Assembly (NCBI GenBank): GCA_021647765.1
Contig: JAKIUD010000009.1
Location: 5,999 to 69,998, forward strand
DNA from: Desulfuromusa sp.
GTDB lineage: Bacteria > Desulfobacterota > Desulfuromonadia > Desulfuromonadales > Geopsychrobacteraceae
Direction: 5' to 3'
DNA length: 64,000 nucleotides
Positions 27,425-34,370 of this stretch are shown in pieces. Position numbers and translations under genes: made by a program. The notes under the pieces were generated by a model. It was not told where the DNA came from. It saw only the letters and a list, made by a program, of their open reading frames with translations, and made no database searches. The stretch's first letter is position 1. The number at the start of each line of letters is the position of its first letter.

Positions 27425-28336
27425 TTAATCAATATCAGCAAACTCTGTGAGTAGTTTGATTTTTTTATAGCGGTCGGCAATCTCAGGGTATTCAATCTCT
27501 TTGAGCCGATCAAGACCGAATTTTTCTACTGTGAAAGAAGCCATAACTGTCCCGAAAACGGTTGCTTTGCGCAAATTATGCTCTTCCAGGTTCCTGATTG
27601 CGGCCAGGTAGCCGATAAATCCACCGGCAAAGGTATCACCAGCACCCGTGGGATCAAATACCTCATCCAGAGGATAAGCAGGAGCTGAAAAAATCGACCC
27701 TTCGCCAAACATCAACACCCCATATTCACCCCGTTTAACCACCAGGGTTTTAGGACCGAATCCACGAACAATTTCAGCCGCCTTAAGTAAATTTGGTTCA
27801 TCTGCCAACTGGCGCACCTCAGCTTCATTAATAAGCAGAATATCAACCTTGGCAAGGGTCTTGATCAGCTCAGCCTTTTTTCCTTCAATCCAGAAATTCA
27901 TCGTGTCACAAGCAACCAGTTTTGGATTATCGACCTGTTGAAGAACCTCTAGCTGTAGCTCAGGATCAATATTTGCCAGAAAAACATATTCGGCATCCCG
28001 ATAGCTTTCTGGCAACTCTGGTTGGAACGATTCAAAGACATTGAGATGGGTTTCCAACGTGTGAGCCTCATTTAAATCGTAGTCATAACGCCCTTTCCAG
28101 CGAAAGGTTTCTCCGGGGCTTTTCTGTAAACCAGTCAGATCAATGTTCCGGCTCTGCAAAAAGTCTATGTGCTCTTGGGGGAAATCATCACCCACAACTG
28201 CCACCAAGTTGACTTCAGTAAAAAAACTGGCAGAAGTAGAAAAATAACAAGCGGAACCACCAAGAACATCATCCGCCACGCCAAAAGGGGTTTTTATTGA
28301 ATCAAAAGCGACACTGCCAACAACAAGAATACTCAT
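27425..28336 (-). CDS. PfkB-family carbohydrate/nucleoside kinase
   Basis: A 303-aa ribokinase-fold enzyme. N-terminal VVGSVAFDSI, substrate lid segment VLGGSACYFSTSA, and the family-2 signature DPTGAGDTFAGGF near residue 240 with the catalytic Asp. The substrate cannot be read from sequence: adenosine kinases and sugar kinases share this pattern. The gene is 13 bp downstream of mtnP, so a nucleoside or methylthioribose-type substrate from MTA salvage is a reasonable guess. AAGGA precedes the ATG. Confidence 0.85.
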   Translation of the reverse strand: MSILVVGSVAFDSIKTPFGVADDVLGGSACYFSTSASFFTEVNLVAVVGDDFPQEHIDFLQSRNIDLTGLQKSPGETFRWKGRYDYDLNEAHTLETHLNVFESFQPELPESYRDAEYVFLANIDPELQLEVLQQVDNPKLVACDTMNFWIEGKKAELIKTLAKVDILLINEAEVRQLADEPNLLKAAEIVRGFGPKTLVVKRGEYGVLMFGEGSIFSAPAYPLDEVFDPTGAGDTFAGGFIGYLAAIRNLEEHNLRKATVFGTVMASFTVEKFGLDRLKEIEYPEIADRYKKIKLLTEFADID

Positions 28337-28349
28337 TTTATAAATCCTT

Positions 28350-29225
28350 TCAGCTCATATATTTCCCGATGATCGGCTCAAGAGCTTGCAGCGTTTCAGA
28401 CGGGATCAAACTTTTCTCGGTCATAATGGCAAATTTGAGGGCTTCTGCACAACAACAGTTTCTTTGTTGCCGTTGTTGAACAATCATATTGACCGCGGCT
28501 TTTATAATCTCTTTGGCTGCTGTAACGTTCTGCTGGATAATTGCGATCACCGACTCAACCGAAACATCTTCATGAACCTCGTGCCAGCAATCATAGTCAG
28601 TTGCCAGAGCCACCGTTCCATAACAGATTTCCGCCTCACGTGCCAAACGGGATTCAGGAAGGTTGGTCATACCAATAATATCGACGCCCCAACTCCGATA
28701 AATTTGTGATTCAGCCCGAGTTGAAAAGTTAGGACCCTCAATACAGACATAGGTTCCTCCCCGATGAACGGTTGCACCAACTTCCCGAGCTGATTCGACC
28801 AGAATAGTAGAGAGATCAGCGCAGACAGGATCGGCAAACTGAACGTGACCAACAACACCGTTGCCGAAGAATGTCGAAGCCCGTTTCCCTTGGGTACGAT
28901 CAACGAATTGAGTCGGAACAACGATATGTCCGGGAACAATCTCTTCTTTCATGCTGCCAACAGCGGAAACCGAAATAATATGCTCAACCCCAAGAATTTT
29001 CATCCCGTAGATATTCGCCCGATAATTCACTTCAGATGGCAGCAAGCGATGACCGCGGCCATGACGCGGTAAAAAAACCATTTGTGCATCACCAAGAGTT
29101 CCAGTGATATAGGCATCTGAAGGATCACCAAAAGGGGTTTCCAGCCTCACCTCTTTGACATCAGTCAAGCCCTCAATCTCATAGAGTCCACTGCCGCCAA
29201 TAACCCCGATAATTGGTTGATTCAT
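28350..29225 (-). CDS. mtnP: S-methyl-5'-thioadenosine phosphorylase
   Basis: A 291-aa purine nucleoside phosphorylase family 2 enzyme. IGVIGGSGLYEIEG at the start, TPFGDPSDAY, FLPRHGRGHRLLPSEVNYRAN, the active-site segment CIEGPNFSTRAES, and GMTNLPESRLAREAEICY are all typical of MtnP. It cleaves methylthioadenosine to adenine and methylthioribose-1-phosphate. GGAGG lies upstream of the ATG. It forms an operon with the PfkB kinase. No mtnA or other salvage gene is in view. Confidence 0.93.
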   Translation of the reverse strand: MNQPIIGVIGGSGLYEIEGLTDVKEVRLETPFGDPSDAYITGTLGDAQMVFLPRHGRGHRLLPSEVNYRANIYGMKILGVEHIISVSAVGSMKEEIVPGHIVVPTQFVDRTQGKRASTFFGNGVVGHVQFADPVCADLSTILVESAREVGATVHRGGTYVCIEGPNFSTRAESQIYRSWGVDIIGMTNLPESRLAREAEICYGTVALATDYDCWHEVHEDVSVESVIAIIQQNVTAAKEIIKAAVNMIVQQRQQRNCCCAEALKFAIMTEKSLIPSETLQALEPIIGKYMS

Positions 29226-29303
29226 TATTCTATTCCTCCATATTCACAGAAAAAATATATAATTTAGCTATGCACCACACTCAAGTTGATTGAGTGTTTC
29301 ACC

Positions 29304-29390
29304 ACCCCTCGCGGGAGGGGATTAAGGGAAGGGGAAAATTCATGGAAATCCTCCCTCACCCCAACCCTCTCCCATCAAGGGAGAGGGAGG
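29304..29390. repeat. Paired G/C-rich palindromes between rlmN and mtnP
   Basis: CCCCTC-GCG-GGAGGGG lies at about 29304-29320 and CCCTCTCCC-ATCAA-GGGAGAGGG at 29365-29387, separated by a purine-rich stretch. This is the dispersed CCCTCACCC...CCCTCTCCC type of intergenic palindrome. It could act as an mRNA-stabilising or terminating hairpin but lacks a T-run. Confidence 0.55.
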
Positions 29391-29401
29391 TCATATATAA
29401 T

Positions 29402-30442
29402 CTAGCGGGTTGGTTTATCCTCAAGCTTTCCCTTTAACTGTCCACATGCTGCAGAAATATCCTGCCCTTTACTGGCTCGAAGGGTCGCCACAATATCTCT
29501 TTGCAACAGGCAACTTTGGAAAGCCTTGATCGCCGCTTCAGTTGGAGTTTTAAATTCAGCCCCTGCATGCTCATTGTAGGCGATCAGATTAACCTTGCAG
29601 CGAAATCCATGGAGTAATTTCACCAGCCGTTTGGCATCGGCTATTGAATCATTTATCCCGTCAATCAAAATATATTCGAAAGTGACCCGCTGTCTAGTGA
29701 TTTGAGCATAGTTCCGGCAGACGTTCATCAGTTCACTGAGTGGATAACGCTGATTGACCGGCATCAATTGGTTACGAACTTCATCGGTCGTTGCGTTGAG
29801 AGAAACCGCCAGATTAACCTTTATTTTCTGACTCAATTCACCAATTTCAGGCACCAGACCACAAGTTGACAAAGTAACCCGGCGGGTTCCATAACCAAGA
29901 CCGTCATCCAGATAAAAAATCTTTAAGGCGGTCACCACATTATCCAGATTATGCAACGGCTCGCCCATTCCCATCAGCACGATATTGCCTATCGATCCAT
30001 CCTGCAGTGCCGCGCAAACCTGATTGACAATCTCCTCTGGGCGTAGATTTCGTGCCAGACCAAACGTTCCGGTCATACAAAACTGACACCCCATAGCACA
30101 ACCAACCTGGGTTGAAATACATAAAGTCGCACGGTCTTCATCCATCGGGATTTTAACCGCTTCGATCGATTCTCCATCCTCAAGACGAAACAGATACTTA
30201 CGAGTTCCGTCGCTGCTGGTTTCAACGATCTCCGGTTCCCAGGAAGAAACATAAGCCCGCTCAGCCAACTGCGCGCGAAACTGCTTGGCCAGATCGGTCA
30301 TCTGCTCAAAATCGGTCACATGACGCTGATAAATCCAGCGCAGAATCTGTTTTGTCCGGTATTTTTCTTTTCCAAGTTCAGAAAGAAATTTTTCCAATTG
30401 CTCCTGAGTCAGACTTTTAAGGTCGATCTTTCCAGTATTCAA
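29402..30442 (-). CDS. rlmN: RlmN: 23S rRNA A2503 / tRNA A37 C2-methyltransferase
   Basis: A 346-aa radical SAM methyltransferase. The cluster motif CAMGCQFCMTG (CxxxCxxC) lies near residue 117, with GMGEPLHN, VTLSTCGLVP and the C-terminal methyl-carrying Cys in AACGQLKGK. It methylates C2 of adenosine in 23S rRNA and some tRNAs. It starts with TTG at 30442, backed by AGAGGA 6 nt upstream; there is no ATG before the conserved N-terminal domain. It lies between ndk and mtnP but is separated from both by palindromic gaps. Confidence 0.93.
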   Translation of the reverse strand: MNTGKIDLKSLTQEQLEKFLSELGKEKYRTKQILRWIYQRHVTDFEQMTDLAKQFRAQLAERAYVSSWEPEIVETSSDGTRKYLFRLEDGESIEAVKIPMDEDRATLCISTQVGCAMGCQFCMTGTFGLARNLRPEEIVNQVCAALQDGSIGNIVLMGMGEPLHNLDNVVTALKIFYLDDGLGYGTRRVTLSTCGLVPEIGELSQKIKVNLAVSLNATTDEVRNQLMPVNQRYPLSELMNVCRNYAQITRQRVTFEYILIDGINDSIADAKRLVKLLHGFRCKVNLIAYNEHAGAEFKTPTEAAIKAFQSCLLQRDIVATLRASKGQDISAACGQLKGKLEDKPTR

Positions 30443-30510
30443 GAAAATCCTCTTTTAATATCGGCTCTAGAACCCAAAAAAGGTTCTAAAACACTTAAGC
30501 TAAAGCGTTA

Positions 30511-30590
30511 GCCACCAAGACACCAATGACTCCAAGAGAATCAAAGTATTTAGAAATAGTTCTTCTTGGTGCTCTTGGTGCCTTGGAGGC
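30511..30590. repeat. Imperfect inverted repeat of the CCACCAAGACACCAA type
   Basis: The left arm GCCACCAAGACACCAA (from 30511) is inverted against TTGGTGCTCTTGGTGCCTTGG...GGC (to about 30590), around an AT-rich centre. This dispersed palindrome is known from many bacterial genomes. It lies in the 268-bp gap between ndk and rlmN, upstream of rlmN. Confidence 0.6.
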
Positions 30591-30646
30591 AATCAGTCTT
30601 TATTTTGATTATAGGTTCGATTCGGGATAAGTAGCGATTCAATACG

Positions 30647-30681
30647 AAAAAAAGCCCTCCGGGATATTACCGAAGGGCTTT
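30647..30681 (-). terminator. Rho-independent terminator after ndk
   Basis: On the minus strand the stem AAAGCCCT(TCGG)/(CCGG)AGGGCTTT has a 7-9-nt loop and a run of six or more T. It lies 30 bp past the ndk stop. Confidence 0.85.
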
Positions 30682-30710
30682 CACAGAAACAAGCTATTTA
30701 ACTTGAAGAC

Positions 30711-31124
30711 TTAAAGCAATTCCAGACCGTTAAAGAAATAGCCTAGCTCAAAAGCTGCCGTTTCAGGAGCATCTGAACCGTGAGTTGCATTCTCACCAAT
30801 GTTGCTGCCGAATTCCTTGCGCAATGTACCCTCAGCAGCTTCAGCAGGATTTGTTGCCCCCATCAGGTCACGCCACTTAGCAATAGCGTTGTCTGCCTCC
30901 AGTGCCATAACGATACACGGACCACTACTCATAAAATCGGTCAGTTCACCAAAAAATGGCCGCTCGCTATGGACGGCATAAAAACCTTCAGCTTCGACTT
31001 TGCTCAGGTAGAGTTTTTTCAAACCAACAACTTTGAAGCCCTCAGCATAAATACGTGCCAGGATTTTACCAGCAGAACCTGCAGCAAAAGCATCAGGCTT
31101 AATAATTGCGAATGTTGTTTCCAT
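30711..31124 (-). CDS. ndk: Nucleoside diphosphate kinase
   Basis: A 137-aa Ndk. [15 protein letters not shown] opens the fold, the active-site His is in [12 protein letters not shown], and the [13 protein letters not shown] and [17 protein letters not shown] segments are canonical. It balances NTP pools by phosphate transfer. AAGGAGA precedes the ATG. It is monocistronic, with a promoter candidate at 31169-31197 and a strong terminator. This is the last core gene before the accessory pocket starting near 31.2 kb. Confidence 0.96.
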   Translation of the reverse strand: METTFAIIKPDAFAAGSAGKILARIYAEGFKVVGLKKLYLSKVEAEGFYAVHSERPFFGELTDFMSSGPCIVMALEADNAIAKWRDLMGATNPAEAAEGTLRKEFGSNIGENATHGSDAPETAAFELGYFFNGLELL

Positions 31125-31168
31125 GATATTTTCTCCTTATAAGTATAATACTTACTGAATCGAGGCGT

Positions 31169-31197
31169 TTTTTAGCATTAGCACCACAGAGTGTCAA
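31169..31197 (-). promoter_or_regulatory. Sigma70-type promoter candidate for ndk
   Basis: On the minus strand a consensus TTGACA (31197-31192), a 17-bp spacer and TAAAAA (31174-31169) lie 45 bp upstream of the ndk start codon. Confidence 0.45.
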
Positions 31198-31290
31198 GAA
31201 TTAACCGGTAAGGGTGAAGTGAGTTTTTCTTAAACACCTGACAACAAACGAAAAACATTTCGACTGACACGATGTTTACACTTTACTTGG

Positions 31291-31345
31291 CATATCATCT
31301 CCGTTTATATTGGAACTATATTCCAATATAAACGGAGATGATATG
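31291..31345. repeat. Perfect 25-bp inverted repeat containing SD and start codon
   Basis: Arms 31291-31315 and 31321-31345 are exact reverse complements over 25 bp with a 5-bp spacer (CTATA). The right arm contains the GGAG Shine-Dalgarno (31334-31337) and ends exactly with the ATG of the AAA ATPase gene. A possible -35/-10 pair (TTTACT at 31282, TTATAT at 31305) would place the -10 in the left arm. Confidence 0.9.
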
Positions 31346-32557
31346 TATACTAGAACAATGGAAAAGGTGATTCGTCAAACGCGTGACAGTTTTCCTGTTT
31401 TGTTACTAACTGGAGCAAGGCAGGTCGGAAAAACCACATTATTGGAAATGTGTTCAGACAATCATATGAACTATGTCACCCTTGACGATCTGGATATCCG
31501 GGGTTTAGCACAAAATGATCCTGGATTGTTTATGCAAACGTATAAAACACCACTGATCATCGACGAAGTTCAGTATGCACCACAACTCTTCAGTTATATT
31601 AAAATGGTTGTGGATAAAGAGAAAAAAAACGGTTTGTTCTGGTTGACTGGTTCACAAAAATTCCATCTGATGCGTGGAGTGTCGGAAAGTCTTGCGGGAC
31701 GTGTTGCCATTCTCGATTTACTGGGTTTATCACAGTGTGAACTAGACAACAAGGGAGAAGAGGCACAACCATTTCTGCCAACAGAAAAATGGATTAAATC
31801 TGTTACAGAAAAACAGGTAAAACCGTTAATGGACGTGTATGAGCAGATTTGGCTGGGTGCTTTCCCGCGGGTTAATGAAAATAAAAAGTCCAGAGACCTG
31901 TTTTATCGATCATATATTCAGACCTACATACAGAGAGACGTTAAGGATATCCTGAATATTACCAATGAAATCGCCTTTCATAAATTTATTGGGGCGGTTG
32001 CAGCAAGAACCGGTCAACTATTAAATCATGCGAATCTCGCCAGAGATGTTGATATCGGCAATAAAACCGTCAAAGCATGGCTTTCAGTGCTGGAAGCTTC
32101 CGGGCTTATATATCTACTGTATCCGTACCATAGCAATGTTACAAAGCGAATGGTCAAGACACCAAAACTGTATTTTTTGGATACTGGATTGTGCGCATAT
32201 TTAACAAAATGGATCGATAAAAATTCTTTAGAAGCAGGGGCAATGTCAGGAGCAATACTTGAGACATATCTCTTTACTGAGATATTAAAAGGATATTGGC
32301 ATAATGGGAAAGAAGCAAATTTCTACTTTTACCGCGACTTGGATCAAAAAGAAGTTGATTTGCTCATAGAGTCTGATGGCGTTTTGTACCCCATCGAATT
32401 TAAAAAAACGGGAACCCCATCAAAAACTGCGACAAAGCACTTCAAGGTTTTAAAAAAACTGAAAAAAAACATCGGACAAGGTGCGGTTATTTGTTTCATT
32501 GAAAAACATATTCCACTATCGACAGAGGTCACAGCAATCCCCGTAGCTTATCTTTGA
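31343..32557 (+). CDS. AAA ATPase with DUF4143 domain
   Basis: A 404-aa protein of the large bacterial/archaeal AAA_14-DUF4143 group. Walker A TGARQVGKTTLL lies near residue 24, YVTLDDLDIRG follows, Walker B PLIIDEVQYAP, sensor LTGSQKFHLMRGVSESLAGR, and the C-terminal DUF4143 nuclease-like domain is marked by YFLDTGLCAYL, GAILETYLFTEI and the PD-(D/E)XK-like EVDLLIESDG...PIEFKKT. Function is unknown; the family is often found in accessory regions. Start 31343 has GGAG 5 nt upstream, both inside a perfect palindrome. The 3' end overlaps the convergent RES gene by 42 bp. It is probably acquired horizontally. Confidence 0.85.
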   Translation: MYTRTMEKVIRQTRDSFPVLLLTGARQVGKTTLLEMCSDNHMNYVTLDDLDIRGLAQNDPGLFMQTYKTPLIIDEVQYAPQLFSYIKMVVDKEKKNGLFWLTGSQKFHLMRGVSESLAGRVAILDLLGLSQCELDNKGEEAQPFLPTEKWIKSVTEKQVKPLMDVYEQIWLGAFPRVNENKKSRDLFYRSYIQTYIQRDVKDILNITNEIAFHKFIGAVAARTGQLLNHANLARDVDIGNKTVKAWLSVLEASGLIYLLYPYHSNVTKRMVKTPKLYFLDTGLCAYLTKWIDKNSLEAGAMSGAILETYLFTEILKGYWHNGKEANFYFYRDLDQKEVDLLIESDGVLYPIEFKKTGTPSKTATKHFKVLKKLKKNIGQGAVICFIEKHIPLSTEVTAIPVAYL

Positions 32558-33052
32558 GATGTGACCCTTCGGATTTCTAGCGACAGAATTATCCGGCCGC
32601 AGTCTTGAATCAAACGAAAATTTTTCAATCGATACTACATTTACACTTTTGATATCTTCGTGCAACGGATTGATTAAAGTATTCAGTTCCCGATTAACGA
32701 CTGCTGAGGGGATATCAAGTAGTAAAGATGATTTTGATTTTATCCAGTTCGTCCCAATTTCGGCTAATTGTTCCGGGGCGGGATAATCTCGCCAATTCGA
32801 TGGCAGTTGACTCTCATTGACTGATTCCCTCCCTACTGTTTCAACGATATTAATTTCCATCATACTTAAATCTTCTGGTGCCAGTGCCATGGGCACATGG
32901 ACCAGGAACTCAAGGGTTGCCAGCGATCTGCTACCTGCAGCATAAACTACTGGATAACCAATGTCATTCCAGCGGCCACCATAGATTCTTGCCCCTGTTC
33001 CACTTATATCGTTGATATGTTCAGTTGTCGCAATGCGATAGAATTTAATCAC
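32516..33052 (-). CDS. RES-domain toxin
   Basis: A 178-aa RES family protein. FYRIA (Arg 6) and the RES-fold segments GTGARIYGGRWNDIGYPVVYAAGS and SLATLEFLVHVP (Glu) are clear. RES toxins degrade or modify NAD+ and are neutralised by an Xre/DUF2384 antitoxin. It starts with GTG, overlapping the antitoxin stop as GTGA, so the pair is co-translated. The usual C terminus is around FSFDSRL; here about 27 extra residues (RPDNSVARNPKG and on) run into the convergent ATPase gene, as if the original stop had been lost or replaced. Confidence 0.82.
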   Translation of the reverse strand: MIKFYRIATTEHINDISGTGARIYGGRWNDIGYPVVYAAGSRSLATLEFLVHVPMALAPEDLSMMEINIVETVGRESVNESQLPSNWRDYPAPEQLAEIGTNWIKSKSSLLLDIPSAVVNRELNTLINPLHEDIKSVNVVSIEKFSFDSRLRPDNSVARNPKGHISKISYGDCCDLCR

Positions 33053-33480
33053 GAATAAACGCCAAATTCTATTCGCCCCAACTCTTCCAAAACTAACTCT
33101 GTGCCAAAACGGGAACCCAACAGGGAAAGTGGAGTTTTACGAGAAAAAACTTTATGCGGAGTGTTTAGCCATATGATTAATTTACTTTTTTCTTTAAAGA
33201 TATCAGTCCCTTTGGCAAGAACTTCAGCAATATGCAAAACTTGTTCAGAGACCGCCGGATTGAAATGTTGTTGCAAAGTATATCTCTGTAGGGTTCGTTC
33301 CGTTACGGGTAATAATTCAGCAATCTGTTTCCACGACAGGGACAGATAGTCGGCTAAATGCGACACCGCGTTTTTGGTCACACCAATACTTCCAAGCACG
33401 ACCATATCCATCTTGCTTTCAAGCTTGTGCCCAAGAATTTTTTCGCCGCCTAAAATTTGTTCCACTTGAGCAAATTGCAT
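33049..33480 (-). CDS. Xre/ParS-family antitoxin (DUF2384)
   Basis: A 143-aa antitoxin with an N-terminal helical Xre-like domain (SHLADYLSLSWKQIAELLPVTERTLQRY) and the C-terminal DUF2384/ParS toxin-binding domain with IIWLNTPHKVFSRKTPLSLLGSRFGTELVLEEL. It binds and blocks the RES toxin and represses the operon. The start is put at ATG 33480 because GGGAGG stands 6 nt upstream; the longer frame would cross the promoter. It is the first gene of the operon, with the operator and promoter just upstream. Confidence 0.85.
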   Translation of the reverse strand: MQFAQVEQILGGEKILGHKLESKMDMVVLGSIGVTKNAVSHLADYLSLSWKQIAELLPVTERTLQRYTLQQHFNPAVSEQVLHIAEVLAKGTDIFKEKSKLIIWLNTPHKVFSRKTPLSLLGSRFGTELVLEELGRIEFGVYS

Positions 33481-33494
33481 AAAAAACCTCCCAA

Positions 33495-33535
33495 AGACAT
33501 TTGTCGTAATGATATAGACATTTATCCACAATGTC
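33495..33535. promoter_or_regulatory. Probable operator of the RES-Xre operon
   Basis: Plus-strand AGACATTT occurs at 33495-33502 and again at 33516-33523, 21 bp apart (two helical turns). The second copy is half of an inverted pair GACATT(7 nt)AATGTC at 33517-33535. The sites overlap the spacer of the promoter and the leader of the antitoxin gene, fitting autorepression. Confidence 0.5.
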
Positions 33536-33537
33536 AA
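33509..33537 (-). promoter_or_regulatory. Sigma70 promoter of the antitoxin-toxin operon
   Basis: A perfect -35 TTGACA (33537-33532), a 17-bp spacer and -10 TATCAT (33514-33509) lie about 29 bp upstream of ATG 33480 on the minus strand. Confidence 0.7.
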
Positions 33538-33606
33538 ATATGGAATAGTTTTAGGTGGGCAAAACTAAGTATAGGAGTGTGGTTGTCAAATATTCCCGGA
33601 TTCTTG

Positions 33607-33894
33607 TTAGGCGATTTCATCATCAGCGTCTGGGAACAGTCGTTGAAGTTTAATGGTGGATACCGTCGTTACTTCTTCTCGAGTCGAAAATTCCACCAAG
33701 TCTGAATATCTTAGCTGTTCAGCAGAAAATAATTCTGTAAGATGTTGAACCTCTAAGAGTAACTGATAGTACTTTTCTTTCTCTAGATTCATCTCGTGGA
33801 TCATGCACTCTGCCTCTTTGATAAAGGCAGTTTTATTGGGATGATTAGGTGTATCGAGCAGCGAGTTCAATGCCACTCCAAAATCAGCCCTCAT
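33607..33894 (-). CDS. Hypothetical protein, possible 3' half of an interrupted gene
   Basis: A 95-aa acidic soluble protein (MRADFGVALNSLLDTP, then a coiled helical region KEKYYQLLLEVQHLTELFSAEQ and an acidic tail). I do not recognise a family. It is in the same frame as the upstream gene 33931-34311, from which it is separated only by one TAA and 12 sense codons, so it could be the C-terminal half of a single membrane-anchored protein of about 230 aa. ATG 33894 has GATAAT but no convincing Shine-Dalgarno, which favours the split-gene view. It is 69 bp upstream of the RES-Xre promoter, same strand. Confidence 0.45.
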   Translation of the reverse strand: MRADFGVALNSLLDTPNHPNKTAFIKEAECMIHEMNLEKEKYYQLLLEVQHLTELFSAEQLRYSDLVEFSTREEVTTVSTIKLQRLFPDADDEIA

Positions 33895-33930
33895 ATTATC
33901 GTTTCGAATCCCTACAAATGCGTAGGCCGA

Positions 33931-34311
33931 TTAAAAAGCATTCCAGAATACTTTGCTTCCTAGAACTCGCGATACTCGCCTATTTGTAACAACATTAAAC
34001 TTTGATTGGTCTACTTCCATGAATTCTGAGAAGAAATCAGCGATTTTCACCTCACTCTCGAAATCTCGATACTGCTTTAGAATTCTAAGCAGCAGAAGCC
34101 AGTTGTGCCGATGAATACCCAACACATATTCAAGATTTGCGGAATAGAGGTCCAAACCGTTATCTAGGTAGCGAAGTCTTACCCCTTCGTACTCTTGCTT
34201 TATAAAATAAGCCCTAAGCCCCAACTGATAGACACCGTATGAGCCTAAAAGTCCCAAAAATATTTGAGCCGTTTGAGGGTCTGATATCAGGTCGCAAAGC
34301 CAAGAAGTCAT
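33931..34311 (-). CDS. Hypothetical membrane protein, possible 5' half of an interrupted gene
   Basis: A 126-aa protein with one N-terminal hydrophobic segment (IFLGLLGSYGVYQLGLRAYFI) and a cytosolic helical part with RNWLLL-type Leu- and Arg-rich repeats (HRHNWLLLLRILKQYRDFE). No family recognised. The TAA at 33933-33931 is followed in frame by 12 sense codons (starting Ser-Ala-Tyr) and then the 95-aa frame 33894-33607. A single nonsense mutation in an ancestral gene of about 234 codons explains this, although two separate short genes are possible. It lies next to a fragment of the 43/46-kb repeat at 34333. Confidence 0.45.
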   Translation of the reverse strand: MTSWLCDLISDPQTAQIFLGLLGSYGVYQLGLRAYFIKQEYEGVRLRYLDNGLDLYSANLEYVLGIHRHNWLLLLRILKQYRDFESEVKIADFFSEFMEVDQSKFNVVTNRRVSRVLGSKVFWNAF

Positions 34312-34332
34312 AGTTTCTTATCGCCTAAAAAA

Positions 34333-34348
34333 AAACTAGCGCCATTCG
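34333..34348. repeat. Short match to the end of the 43/46-kb palindromic element
   Basis: AAACTAGCGCCATTCG matches, with one change, the end of the element copy at 46,512-46,528 (AAACTAGCACCATTCG), and resembles the end of the copy at 43,181-43,194. It marks the junction between the accessory pocket and the core gene rdgB. Confidence 0.4.
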
Positions 34349-34370
34349 TATATGTCCCCAGAATACTACT

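Noticed and set aside
30608..30640. tRNA T-arm-like GGTTCGATTC
   Set aside because: No acceptor stem or anticodon arm can be drawn around it; only the short loop matches.
31291..31345. Transposon end or rho-independent terminator
   Set aside because: There is no T-run after the stem and no transposase. The arms end on a start codon, so an operator or translational control fits better, though insertion origin cannot be excluded.
33931..33933. Recoded stop codon (selenocysteine or pyrrolysine)
   Set aside because: The stop is TAA, not UGA or UAG, and no downstream stem-loop suggests recoding. A nonsense mutation or two genes is simpler.
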